From contig NZ_BAMZ01000005.1 of NCBI RefSeq assembly GCF_000964225.1, positions 124,001-188,000 of the forward strand: 64,000 nt of DNA. The letters run 5' to 3'. Positions 10,504 to 18,441 of the stretch are shown one piece after another. The stretch's first letter is position 1; each line of letters starts with the position of its first letter. Made by a program: the position numbers and the translations under genes. Source of the stretch: Acetobacter syzygii (GTDB lineage: Bacteria > Pseudomonadota > Alphaproteobacteria > Acetobacterales > Acetobacteraceae). Below the pieces are notes generated by a model. The model ran no database searches. It worked only from the letters and a program-made list of their open reading frames with translations, and was not told the origin of the DNA.

Positions 10504-11708
10504 GGCGTGGCATGGTCCGGTGCTGGGGTGGGTGCCGCGGCGGGAATGGTGACTTTAATGCCTGCGCGCAAATGGTCGGTACCATCGGTTACCACCCGGT
10601 CGCCATCCTTCAGGCCGGAGCTGACAACGCTGAGCGTTCCGTTGGAAATGCCGGTTGTAACAGGCTGTACACTAACCGTGTCGTCGTCCTTGACCACATA
10701 AACAAACAGCCCGGAGGGGCCGGTCTGTACCGCAGTTGTGGGGAGGAGCAGAACGTGGTCCAGCGTTTTGACCAGCAGACGCGCGTTAACAAACTGGTTG
10801 GGGAACAGGTGCTCGTCTTCATTGGTAAAAATGGCACGCAGGCGGACTGTGCCGGTTGCCGTATCAATCTGGCTGTCCAGTGCGCTTACGGTGCCATCGG
10901 CAATTTTTTGTGTGTTGGAACTGTTCCATGCGGAAACCGGCAGGGACTTATGGGCCTGCAACTGTTCAAACACTTCGGGCAACTGGTCTTGCGGTAGGGT
11001 AAAAATGACCGATATGGGCTGCATCTGGGTCAGTACCGCCAGACCGCCAGACTGGCCAGCAGCAACATAGTTGCCCTGATCCACGGCGCGAATGCCAATG
11101 CGGCCATCCACCGGGGCAATGATGTGGCAGTAGATCAATTGCAGCTTCTGGTTATCCACCAGCGCTTGATCCGCTTTGACCGTGCCTTCCAGTTGCTGGA
11201 CCGTAAACTGCTGGTCGCGGGCAGTTTTGGCATCAATACTATCCTGCTTGATCAGGCGCTGGTAGCGGGCGCTATCCACTCTGGCCTGTTCAAGCTGGGC
11301 TTTGTCCTGCGCCAGTTGACCTTCGTACTGTTCAAGCTGAACCTGATAGGGGCGGGGGTCGATCAGGGCCAGCAGGTCGCCTTTGTGCACGTGCTGGCCT
11401 TCTGTAAACAGCACCTGTGTCAGGTAGCCTTCCACACGGGTTTGCACGGTTACGTTGGTAATCGGCACAACCGTACCCAGTTCCGTCAGTTCCACAGGCA
11501 TACTGCCTGCATGGACCGTCTGTACGGCTACGGGCTGGCTCTGACTGGAGTCAAAGGTGCTGTGGCGTGTTTTGTGGCCTGTGTGCGGGCGCAAAAAAGC
11601 AAAACCCAGAATACAGGCCCCAAGCACTACGCCACCAGTCAGGAGCAGGCGTTTTTTGCGTGAACGCGGTTTGGAGGGAGCGGTGGAAGCCGTAGAATTA
11701 TCGTCCAT
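10500..11708 (-). CDS. RND periplasmic adaptor (membrane fusion protein), MdtA-like
   Basis: A 402-residue HlyD-type adaptor. A basic N-terminus (KPRSRKKR) precedes one membrane anchor at about residues 22-40 rather than a cleaved lipoprotein signal. The order is then barrel-sandwich half ([22 protein letters not shown]), a helical hairpin, the second lipoyl half ([19 protein letters not shown]) and beta-barrel/membrane-proximal domains ending in a Pro/Ala tail. It bridges the RND pumps and the outer-membrane channel encoded downstream and is the first gene of the operon. No regulator gene lies next to it. The upstream 180 bp contain no operator or promoter I can support. Confidence 0.92.
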   Translation of the reverse strand: MDDNSTASTAPSKPRSRKKRLLLTGGVVLGACILGFAFLRPHTGHKTRHSTFDSSQSQPVAVQTVHAGSMPVELTELGTVVPITNVTVQTRVEGYLTQVLFTEGQHVHKGDLLALIDPRPYQVQLEQYEGQLAQDKAQLEQARVDSARYQRLIKQDSIDAKTARDQQFTVQQLEGTVKADQALVDNQKLQLIYCHIIAPVDGRIGIRAVDQGNYVAAGQSGGLAVLTQMQPISVIFTLPQDQLPEVFEQLQAHKSLPVSAWNSSNTQKIADGTVSALDSQIDTATGTVRLRAIFTNEDEHLFPNQFVNARLLVKTLDHVLLLPTTAVQTGPSGLFVYVVKDDDTVSVQPVTTGISNGTLSVVSSGLKDGDRVVTDGTDHLRAGIKVTIPAAAPTPAPDHATP

Positions 11709-11876
11709 GAGGTGCGCTGTTCGTTAACCTAAGTTGCGTCAGAAAATGCAGGGGAACGCTGTGCATAGGGGGGGCACCCTGTTAATGGGAGGAAGTGTGC
11801 TGAACTCTTTGCCCAAGCGCAAGGCTCGTCATTGAAACTCTGTATAAAATAACATTTCTGTATGTAAGCTGTGTGT

Positions 11877-11897
11877 TAAAAAACCGCTCTTAACGGT
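11877..11897 (-). terminator. Weak terminator-like hairpin at the end of the MFS gene
   Basis: On the minus strand ACCG and CGGT form a four-base-pair stem around TTAAGAG, followed by a run of six T. It overlaps the stop codon of the MFS gene. The stem is short, so this is only a candidate. Confidence 0.3.
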
Positions 11898-13284
11898 GGT
11901 TTCCGCTCATACTCGCCCCAGCAGAAGGCGAAAGTGTGGCACACAACGGGACTGCAAAAAGAGATATGGCCCCCGTAACCACAAACCCCAGTGCATAGTC
12001 TGTCATGTTGGCTGGCGTATTGTGGTGCAGCTTGCTCAGAATGGTCAGGGTGCCAGCAGCAATGCAAATGCCAGCCGAAAGCATGATCTGCTGCATGGTG
12101 GAATACAGGCTGGTAGCCGCACTCATGCGGTCTGCGGGAATATCCGCATAGGCAACCGTGTTATAGGCTGAAAACTGGAGCGACTGTGCGGCCCCTGCCA
12201 GCATAAGCACAACAGAGAGCAGCCATAGCGGGTAGGATGGGCGGAAAGCCGCAATCAAAGCAAATACCAGTGCTGCGGATGACCCATTAGCCATAAGAAT
12301 GGTGCGGAAGCCCCAGCGTTTGAGCAACGCAGGCACAAAGGGACGCATGGCAATGGCCCCAATGGGGGCTACAAATGTGACCAGTCCGCTCTGGGCAGCG
12401 CTCAACCCTGCTCCGATCTGCAAAAAAGAGGGAAGCAAAAAGGGCAGGGACCCGACGGCAATGCGCGAGGCAGCCCCCCCAAAAACGGAAATGCGGAATG
12501 TTTGTACACGCATGAGCCGCAGGTCGAGTAACGGGAAAGATGTCCGCCCCGCGTGGTAGGCGTAAATACCTAGCAGAACCAGCCCCACCCCCAGAAAGCA
12601 GGAAACCAGCAGAGGGGAGCCGCTGCCATGGCTGAAAAGTTCAGCAAAAACGGATAGAATGGCTAATCCCCCACCAGCCAGGAACAGGCCCTTTACATCA
12701 AAGGGTGGTGGTGTTGGCTCGCGCACTTCAGGAATATATCGGTAGGTCAGGAACAGCCCGATAACACCAACGGGGATGTTGAGGTAAAAATTCCACCGCC
12801 AGGAGAGCCACGTTGTAATATACCCCCCAACCACCGGCCCCAGGAGTGGGCCAAGGGTTGCTGGCAGCATCATCCATGTCATGGTGCGGACAAGCTGGTC
12901 GCGTGGCGTACTGCGAATGACCGCCAGACGCCCCACAGGCACCATTAAGGCTCCGCCAATGCCCTGTATTGTGCGCATGGCTGCCAAAAACAGCAGGGAA
13001 TGTGCCCGCCCGCAAAAAATTGAGCTGCCAACAAAAATGCAGATCGCCAGCATAAGGATTGTGCGGCTACCCAGCCGGTCTGCCAGTGCGCCGGAGGCGG
13101 GAATAAAAATGGCCAGCCCGATAATATAGGAGGTCAGGGCAACGGATGTGGCCACTGTGTCCACATGCAGGCTGTGGGCAATGGCGGGCAGGGCAGTTGC
13201 CAAAATGGTGCCATCAAGCTGCTCCATAAAAAACATGGAACCAACGATGAGTGCTGTCAGTTGTGTGGAGGTCGGAGAAGGCAT
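11890..13284 (-). CDS. MFS exporter, DHA2-like (HsrA/YieO type)
   Basis: A 464-residue major facilitator protein, hydrophobic throughout. The N-terminus (MFFMEQLDGTILATALPAIA) carries the D-x-T-I-x-x-x-A-L-P signature of the drug:H+ antiporter-2 family. A motif-A-like sequence ALADRLGSRTI follows helix 2, and the PVGRLAVI/LGPVVGGYI region corresponds to motif C. The closest type I recognise is E. coli HsrA/YieO, whose substrates are poorly defined. It is a single gene between the RND operon, on the same strand after a 180-bp gap, and the divergent CsbD-like gene. No regulator is adjacent. It presumably exports a small molecule using the proton gradient. Confidence 0.85.
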   Translation of the reverse strand: MPSPTSTQLTALIVGSMFFMEQLDGTILATALPAIAHSLHVDTVATSVALTSYIIGLAIFIPASGALADRLGSRTILMLAICIFVGSSIFCGRAHSLLFLAAMRTIQGIGGALMVPVGRLAVIRSTPRDQLVRTMTWMMLPATLGPLLGPVVGGYITTWLSWRWNFYLNIPVGVIGLFLTYRYIPEVREPTPPPFDVKGLFLAGGGLAILSVFAELFSHGSGSPLLVSCFLGVGLVLLGIYAYHAGRTSFPLLDLRLMRVQTFRISVFGGAASRIAVGSLPFLLPSFLQIGAGLSAAQSGLVTFVAPIGAIAMRPFVPALLKRWGFRTILMANGSSAALVFALIAAFRPSYPLWLLSVVLMLAGAAQSLQFSAYNTVAYADIPADRMSAATSLYSTMQQIMLSAGICIAAGTLTILSKLHHNTPANMTDYALGFVVTGAISLFAVPLCATLSPSAGASMSGNHR

Positions 13285-13396
13285 GCCTAGTCAGAGACGC
13301 GTTTTTGCGGTCTGATGCAACAGGCGATCGTGCAGATCTCCGGTCGCTCTCATGCGCGGGCCGTTACACAGCGGTTCAGAAAAGGAGAAAGTCGTC

Positions 13397-13702
13397 ATGG
13401 CTAAAGACAAAATCGACACTATCGAAAACAAGATCGAAGCCAAGGTCCGGGACGCCAAGGGACATGTCAAGGATGCCGCAGGTGGCCTGACGGGTGACAT
13501 CGGTCTTCAGGCCGAAGGGAAGTTCGATCAGTTTGCCGGACATGTGCAGGAAGATTTTGCAGACCTGTATGAAGAAGGCGAAAGTGCAGTAGAAAAAGCA
13601 GTGACCTTTGTGCGGGATAAACCATTGCTTTCATTGGGAATTGTGTCTGTTGTGGGCATCCTTCTCGGCTGGCTTTTCTTCCCCCGTCGTAACCGTTCCT
13701 GA
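13397..13702 (+). CDS. CsbD-like stress protein with a C-terminal membrane anchor
   Basis: A 101-residue protein in two parts. Residues about 4-60 are charged and helical, and the stretch DAAGGLTGDIGLQAEGKFDQ matches the repeat-like core of CsbD family proteins (KxxGxxTGdxxLqaEGkxdq). Residues about 70-97 form a DUF883-like tail with one membrane segment (LSLGIVSVVGILLGWLFF) and a basic end. ATG 13397 is chosen because AAGGAGA lies about nine bases upstream; an ATG at 13352 has no such site. CsbD proteins are general-stress proteins of unknown biochemical role. The anchor suggests this one sits at the inner membrane with its helical part in the cytoplasm. Confidence 0.75.
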   Translation: MAKDKIDTIENKIEAKVRDAKGHVKDAAGGLTGDIGLQAEGKFDQFAGHVQEDFADLYEEGESAVEKAVTFVRDKPLLSLGIVSVVGILLGWLFFPRRNRS

Positions 13703-13718
13703 AAAATCATTTGACCGG

Positions 13719-13802
13719 GACTCTTGCGCTCCCGGGTAAAAAAATGCTTCTCCTTCCCTACGGAGTCGCGATTGGTGCGACTCGGTAATTTTAACCGAGT
13801 CG
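13719..13802 (+). promoter_or_regulatory. Cluster of four GANTC (CcrM) sites before rnhB-ccrM
   Basis: GACTC at 13719-13723, GAGTC at 13763-13767, GACTC at 13779-13783 and GAGTC at 13797-13801, all in the 126-bp gap before rnhB. The last two lie in the arms of a perfect 9-bp inverted repeat (CGACTCGGT, 7-nt loop, ACCGAGTCG; 13778-13802). GANTC is the recognition sequence of CcrM, encoded by the second gene of the downstream operon. In Caulobacter the ccrM leader also contains GANTC sites, and their methylation lowers transcription. Feedback control here is inferred. A TTAACC half-site resembling CtrA boxes is present, but not a full TTAA-N7-TTAA site. Confidence 0.65.
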
Positions 13803-13828
13803 TTTCAAGCGGATGGGGAAGGGAAGCA

Positions 13829-14458
13829 ATGCCGGATTTCAGGCACGAACAACAGCATGGCGGTTTGGTTGCCGGAGTGGATGAGGTGGGTCGTGGCCCG
13901 CTTGCCGGTCCGGTTATTGCCGCCGCCGTGGTGTTTGCTGCCGGTGTGCCGGATGACCTTGCCGCTGTTATTGATGATTCCAAAAAATTAAAACCTGCCG
14001 TGCGTGAGGCCATTGCGGAGCGTCTGCCCCATGTGCCCGGCGTGGCTATTGGTGTGGGTGCCGCCTCCACGGCGGAGATCGACCGTATCAACATTTACCA
14101 TGCGTCCCACCTTGCCATGCAGCGTGCTGTTGCCCGTCTGCCGGTCAAACCGGACCATGTGCTGGTTGATGGGAACAAAATTCCGGATTTTGGGTGCAGT
14201 GCAGAGGCCATTGTGGGCGGGGATGGGCTTAGCCTGTCCATTGCTGCGGCTTCTATTGTCGCAAAAGTGGTGCGCGACCGCATTATGGCGCGGCTGGATG
14301 TGCGCTGGCCCGATTATGGATGGGAAAAAAACGCAGGTTATGGCACGGCGGTTCACCGTCAGGCGCTCCTGCAGGTTGGTGTGACCCCACATCACAGAAA
14401 AACATTCGGCACCGTACGTCGGCAAATGGAACATTTAAAAACGGAGACCCGGGCATGA
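13829..14458 (+). CDS. rnhB: Ribonuclease HII
   Basis: A 209-residue cytoplasmic enzyme that cleaves the RNA strand of RNA-DNA hybrids and starts removal of ribonucleotides misincorporated into DNA. The signature [14 protein letters not shown] supplies catalytic Asp18 and Glu19; further acidic residues are Asp about 113 (VLVDGNK) and Asp about 150 (VVRDRIM), completing the four-carboxylate site. The start at ATG 13829 is supported by GGAAGGGAAG directly upstream and by the family length. Its stop overlaps the ATG of ccrM (ATGA), so the two are translationally coupled, an arrangement also seen in other alphaproteobacteria. Confidence 0.95.
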   Translation: MPDFRHEQQHGGLVAGVDEVGRGPLAGPVIAAAVVFAAGVPDDLAAVIDDSKKLKPAVREAIAERLPHVPGVAIGVGAASTAEIDRINIYHASHLAMQRAVARLPVKPDHVLVDGNKIPDFGCSAEAIVGGDGLSLSIAAASIVAKVVRDRIMARLDVRWPDYGWEKNAGYGTAVHRQALLQVGVTPHHRKTFGTVRRQMEHLKTETRA

Positions 14459-15558
14459 GCGGCGCAAAAGCAGTTTCCATGGACCTCCCTCTAGATCAGA
14501 TCCTGCGGGGCGAGTGCGTGGAGACCATGCGCACCCTGCCGTCCGGGTCAGTGGACTGCATTTTTGCCGACCCACCGTACAATCTTCAGCTTCGGGGGGA
14601 ACTGCGCCGCCCGGACGACAGTGTGGTGGATGGTGTGGATGATGACTGGGATAAATTTTCCGACCTGCAGGAATATGACCGTTTTACGCGGGAATGGCTG
14701 AGCGAGGCCCGTCGCCTGCTGCATAAGGATGGCACGATCTGGGTTATTGGTTCGTACCATAACATCTTCCGCCTTGGCGCCATTTTGCAGGATCTGGGCT
14801 TCTGGATCCTGAATGATGTGGTGTGGCGCAAATCTAACCCCATGCCCAACTTCCGTGGTCGTCGTTTTACCAATGCGCACGAAACGCTTATTTGGGCGGC
14901 CCGTAGTCAGGATAGCCGCTACCGCTTTAATTATCAGGCCATGAAAGCTCTGAATGATGATGTTCAGATGCGCTCGGACTGGTATCTGCCCCTGTGCACA
15001 GGCAATGAGCGGCTGCGGAACGAGCACGGGCTAAAGCTGCACCCGACCCAAAAGCCAGAAAGCCTGCTGCATCGTGTGCTGCTGGCCTCCACTACGGTGA
15101 ATGATGTGGTGCTCGACCCGTTCTCGGGCTCCGGCACTACGGCGGCCATGGCCCGGCGTCTGCGCCGCCACTTTGTTGGTATTGAGCGGCATCCGGATTA
15201 TGTGGAAGCCGCCAAGGCCCGCGTAGCCCGTGAAGTTCCGTTGGATGATGACGCCATACAGACCACGCAGGACAAGCGCGAAGCGCCCAAGGTACCTTTT
15301 GGGAGCCTGGTAGAGCAGGGGGCGCTGGTTGCCGGTACGGTACTGAGCGATAAAAAGCAGCGTATTCAGGCCGTTGTTGCGGCGGATGGTACGCTGGTCA
15401 GCGGTGCCAAACGTGGCTCAATCCATAAAATGGGTGCCATGTTGACCAACGCACCATCCTGCAATGGCTGGACATTCTGGCACTTTGAGCGCGAGGGCGT
15501 ATGGCTGCCGCTTGATGTGCTGCGGCAGGAGCATCTGGCCGCAACGGCTGCCCATTAA
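14455..15558 (+). CDS. ccrM: Cell-cycle DNA adenine methyltransferase CcrM (GANTC-specific)
   Basis: A 367-residue beta-class N6-adenine methyltransferase. The catalytic motif DPPY (FADPPYNLQ) is at about residues 38-43 and the AdoMet motif DPFSGSGTT at about 221-229; this order defines the beta class. The insert with [14 protein letters not shown] and the C-terminal domain of about 80 residues ([13 protein letters not shown] through NGWTFWHFE), needed for DNA recognition in Caulobacter CcrM, are both present. Length matches the Caulobacter enzyme (358). The ATG overlaps the rnhB stop; an internal ATG at 14479 is a shorter alternative. It should methylate GANTC after replication and time gene expression. 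Four GANTC sites precede its operon. Confidence 0.95.
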   Translation: MSGAKAVSMDLPLDQILRGECVETMRTLPSGSVDCIFADPPYNLQLRGELRRPDDSVVDGVDDDWDKFSDLQEYDRFTREWLSEARRLLHKDGTIWVIGSYHNIFRLGAILQDLGFWILNDVVWRKSNPMPNFRGRRFTNAHETLIWAARSQDSRYRFNYQAMKALNDDVQMRSDWYLPLCTGNERLRNEHGLKLHPTQKPESLLHRVLLASTTVNDVVLDPFSGSGTTAAMARRLRRHFVGIERHPDYVEAAKARVAREVPLDDDAIQTTQDKREAPKVPFGSLVEQGALVAGTVLSDKKQRIQAVVAADGTLVSGAKRGSIHKMGAMLTNAPSCNGWTFWHFEREGVWLPLDVLRQEHLAATAAH

Positions 15559-15567
15559 CGGGCAGCC
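15546..15567 (+). repeat. Hairpin across the ccrM stop codon
   Basis: GGCTGCCC and GGGCAGCC form a perfect 8-bp stem around ATTAAC; the TAA stop of ccrM lies in the loop. It is followed by A residues rather than T, so it looks more like an mRNA 3'-end stabiliser than an intrinsic terminator. Confidence 0.45.
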
Positions 15568-15600
15568 AAAAAATGGGGCGTTTTCTTCGCCCTTTTAAAA
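15568..15600. terminator. Terminator between ccrM and the ankyrin-type gene
   Basis: GGGCG (15576-15580) and CGCCC (15588-15592) pair around TTTTCTT. An A-run lies on the left and TTTT on the right, so the element can act for both converging genes. The stem is short but well placed. Confidence 0.55.
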
Positions 15601-15615
15601 AGCAGTAAGGGCGGC

Positions 15616-16212
15616 TTAGCTGCCGCCAAAGCCCAGAAAGCCAATGGATGGCTGTGCCGCGCCGCCCGTACGGTCATATCGTGGGTCATGTGCTTTTTCT
15701 TCCACGTCCGCTCCCACATCAGCGCTCCCACCACCACCGACATGCAGGTTGGAGGTGGTGACTGTGCCTGCGCTGTCACCGCTCTGAATGCTGCTGGAAT
15801 TGCGCAGGGAGAGTAGCAGAAAGGTAATGGGGTTACGGTTCAGGTCGATGGACATATCCAGCGGGGTCTGCCCCAGAATGTTGTGTCCGTTCAGGTCTGC
15901 ACCACGGTTAATGGCTTCACGCGCGGCGGAAACACTTCCGCGGTTAATGGCTTCAAACAGCGCGACCGTAGGTTCCACGTCCTTGTTGGGGTGGCCGCCG
16001 CCTTCTCCTGCTTCATCATCCCCGCCTTCTGCACCGGGAATACTGGCAGGTGGTGCTGCCCGTTTGGCGGCCTTTGCACTTTCCGCTTTTTCGGAAGCTT
16101 CTGCCGCGGCAGCCTGATCTTCAGCATCATCAGCAAATGCCGGAACCGCCACAAACATGGCAAGGCTGCTGAAAAGCAGAGCGGATGAAGCAAGGCGTGG
16201 AAAACGGGTCAT
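15616..16212 (-). CDS. Secreted or periplasmic ankyrin-repeat-like protein
   Basis: A 198-residue protein starting at ATG 16212. Residues 1 to about 27 form a signal peptide (basic start, LASSALLFSSLAMFVAVPAFA, then ADDAED). A low-complexity Ala/Glu/Lys linker follows, then an acidic Gly-rich stretch. At about residues 75-130 there is an ankyrin-type pair (TVALFEAINRGSVSAAREAI, then NRGADLNGHNILGQTPLDMS), with the usual A-I-x-x-G and G-x-T-P-L-D features. The C-terminus is Gly-rich and ends in GFLGFGG. It is probably exported and protein-binding; no partner is evident. It converges on ccrM and precedes nothing on its own transcript. Confidence 0.65.
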   Translation of the reverse strand: MTRFPRLASSALLFSSLAMFVAVPAFADDAEDQAAAAEASEKAESAKAAKRAAPPASIPGAEGGDDEAGEGGGHPNKDVEPTVALFEAINRGSVSAAREAINRGADLNGHNILGQTPLDMSIDLNRNPITFLLLSLRNSSSIQSGDSAGTVTTSNLHVGGGGSADVGADVEEKAHDPRYDRTGGAAQPSIGFLGFGGS

Positions 16213-16281
16213 TGTCTGTCCATCAATACAGGTAACCTTTAGCGTATCACACCGCATGGGAGCGGAAAAGACGGCCCGGTA

Positions 16282-18441
16282 TTATCCGGCCCGACCCTCC
16301 CGCCACCATGCGGCAAACAGCAGGGCCAATGCGAGCAGCATGGCAAGGGGGGCAGGGAGGAGTGGTATGGGCGTTCTGCCGGTAACCACATGAGCATTCC
16401 GTTGGGCAAAAGCCAGCCAGTCAGTTCCGGATAATGCGCCAGATGTTGCCATGCGCGGCGTGGGGATGCGTGCCGTTGAAGGGGCATCGCCCAGCCAGAA
16501 AATGCCTCCACCCGTCATTTTAACCATATCGGCAACACGGGTTGCCGTAGTGCGCAGATCAGCCAGTTCGCGCGTGTTATCCTGCTCGGGGGCGGCGTAG
16601 GTTGTGTGCGTTCCGTCTGAGACGCGCCAGATGCCGGATTCCGTAACGGGAATATGGGCAACCTGCGTACCTTCCTGGTCGGTTGTATGCAGGGCAACGG
16701 TCTGCTCCTGCCCGGAGGGGGCGGTGAGCGTAATGGATGTTGCCGCCGGGGTGCCAATGCTGCGGCGGGAGACCTCAAGCGTGTTGGCAGCAATGTTGGC
16801 AGAGAGCTGCTCCTCCTCCAGTTCCGGTTCCTTCATTAACCAGTGCGAAATGCGCCTGAGCAGTTCGGCTTGCGGGCCGCCACCATCTTCCCCGCGGGAC
16901 CAGAGCCATATCTGATCGGATAGGAGCAGTGCTATGCGCCCCTGTTCCACCCGGTCCAGCACCAGCAGCGGGCTGTTCTGCGGGCCGCTCATCAGAACTT
17001 CGCCATGTGTGCTGTCTGGGCGCAGGGCGCGGTACCATGGCCCCCACATGCCGGGAATTGCGCTTGAACTGTTCAGGGCATCAGCTTCGGTGGCAGTTTT
17101 TGGCGCACCGGGGAGGGAGGCCGTAACAGGGTGCCTGCGCCCGGTATCGGTCAAGGTCGGGCGGAAACGGCTGATGAGCATGTTGCTCTGGTCAGGAGGC
17201 ACGTGCGCGGGGAGCACATCGCCCACAGGGGTATCCTGCAAGGAGCCGGGGCCAATAAATTCAGGTCCTGCGGTCAGGAGCAGCCCGCCGCCACGCCGGA
17301 CAAAACTGGCAATGTTTTCCAGATAGCTGTGGGGCAGAATATGCCTGTTTTCAAACCCATCCAGAATGATCAGGTCAAACTGGTTGATTTTTTCCTGAAA
17401 TAATTCCCGCACGGGAAAAGCGATCAAAGCCAGATCGGACAGGGGGGTGCCATCATCTTTTTCCGGCGGACGAAGAATGGTGAAGTGGATCAGGTCAACA
17501 GAGGGGTCGGCCTTGAGCAGCCGACGCCAGACCCGCTCTCCCTGATTGGGTGTGCCAGAAATCAGCAGGACCTTCAGCCGGTCCCGAATACCGGTAATAT
17601 GGGCCACGGTCTGGTTGTTGAGCTGGGATGCTTCCCCCTCCAGAGCCGAAACGGAAAGGCTGACAAGCAGTGGGCCCGGCTGGGTAACAGGGACCGTAAT
17701 GTCCTGTGGTGTGCCGCTGAGTACCTGAATTTGCCGGGGCGCTTCCCCATTGATCCGAACAGTCAGGTCTGCGGGTGTGCCGGGGTGTGTGCCCGGTCCC
17801 ATATCATCCACCTGCACACGCAGTTTGGCTGTCTGGCCTGCAATGGCATAGGGGGGCGCTTCCAGAATACTGAGTTTACGGTCCTTTTCTTCCCCGCTGG
17901 CAGTGAGCAGGACGTGCAGGGGCAGCGTAGTGTGTCTGCCATTTTCCTGTGTGGGGTGCAGGCGGTCGGGTAGGACGGATGGCACATCGGCAATCTCGCC
18001 ATCAGTTATCATCATGGTGCCAGCAAACTGTGCGGCCGGAATGTCTGCTGCGGCCTGCTCCAGTGCATCAAATAATCTGGTGCCCTCATGCCCGTTGCCG
18101 CGCACGGTTACGGTGCGAATGTTCAGCCCCGGCACTTTGGCGTGGGCCAGAGCATCTGCCGCCTGCCGTGCAATGGCAGCGCGTTGGCCAAGCGCCATGG
18201 AAGGAGACTGGTCAACCACCAGCAGGGCGGTCTGGGGGAGGGTTCGCCGCTGTTCATGGTAACGCTGTGGCCCAGCCAGCCAGAGCAGCACAACGGCCAG
18301 AGCGGCCAAACGGAAAATGGCCCCTTTACTCCGGTTGAACAGGCTCCATCCACATAGCACCAAGGCTGCCAGCCCTAGTATGGCCAGTAGCCATAGAGGC
18401 AGTAGCGGGGCAAAACCTATGGAGGCAAAAACGGCGCTCAT
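16282..18441 (-). CDS. Large membrane protein with VWA-like and glutamine-amidotransferase-like regions
   Basis: A 719-residue protein with two N-terminal membrane helices (about residues 8-60) and one at the extreme C-terminus (LAMLLALALLFAAWW). After the helices, TALLVVDQSPSMALGQR has the D-x-S-x-S start of a von Willebrand factor A (MIDAS-like) domain. The middle part includes DLIILDGFENR and FVRRGGGLLLTAGPEFIGPG, the look of a class I glutamine-amidotransferase-like fold with no visible catalytic Cys. It is the last gene of a four-gene operon with MoxR, DUF58 and DUF4159 proteins; its ATG overlaps the upstream stop. The family lacks an assigned biochemical function; a MoxR-dependent envelope complex is inferred. 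Confidence 0.7.
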   Translation of the reverse strand: MSAVFASIGFAPLLPLWLLAILGLAALVLCGWSLFNRSKGAIFRLAALAVVLLWLAGPQRYHEQRRTLPQTALLVVDQSPSMALGQRAAIARQAADALAHAKVPGLNIRTVTVRGNGHEGTRLFDALEQAAADIPAAQFAGTMMITDGEIADVPSVLPDRLHPTQENGRHTTLPLHVLLTASGEEKDRKLSILEAPPYAIAGQTAKLRVQVDDMGPGTHPGTPADLTVRINGEAPRQIQVLSGTPQDITVPVTQPGPLLVSLSVSALEGEASQLNNQTVAHITGIRDRLKVLLISGTPNQGERVWRRLLKADPSVDLIHFTILRPPEKDDGTPLSDLALIAFPVRELFQEKINQFDLIILDGFENRHILPHSYLENIASFVRRGGGLLLTAGPEFIGPGSLQDTPVGDVLPAHVPPDQSNMLISRFRPTLTDTGRRHPVTASLPGAPKTATEADALNSSSAIPGMWGPWYRALRPDSTHGEVLMSGPQNSPLLVLDRVEQGRIALLLSDQIWLWSRGEDGGGPQAELLRRISHWLMKEPELEEEQLSANIAANTLEVSRRSIGTPAATSITLTAPSGQEQTVALHTTDQEGTQVAHIPVTESGIWRVSDGTHTTYAAPEQDNTRELADLRTTATRVADMVKMTGGGIFWLGDAPSTARIPTPRMATSGALSGTDWLAFAQRNAHVVTGRTPIPLLPAPLAMLLALALLFAAWWREGRAG

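Noticed and set aside
13715-13735. CCGGGA/TCCCGG hairpin after the CsbD-like gene as a terminator
   Set aside because: Followed by an A-run, not T, on the coding strand; the stem is short. It may only be part of the control region of rnhB.
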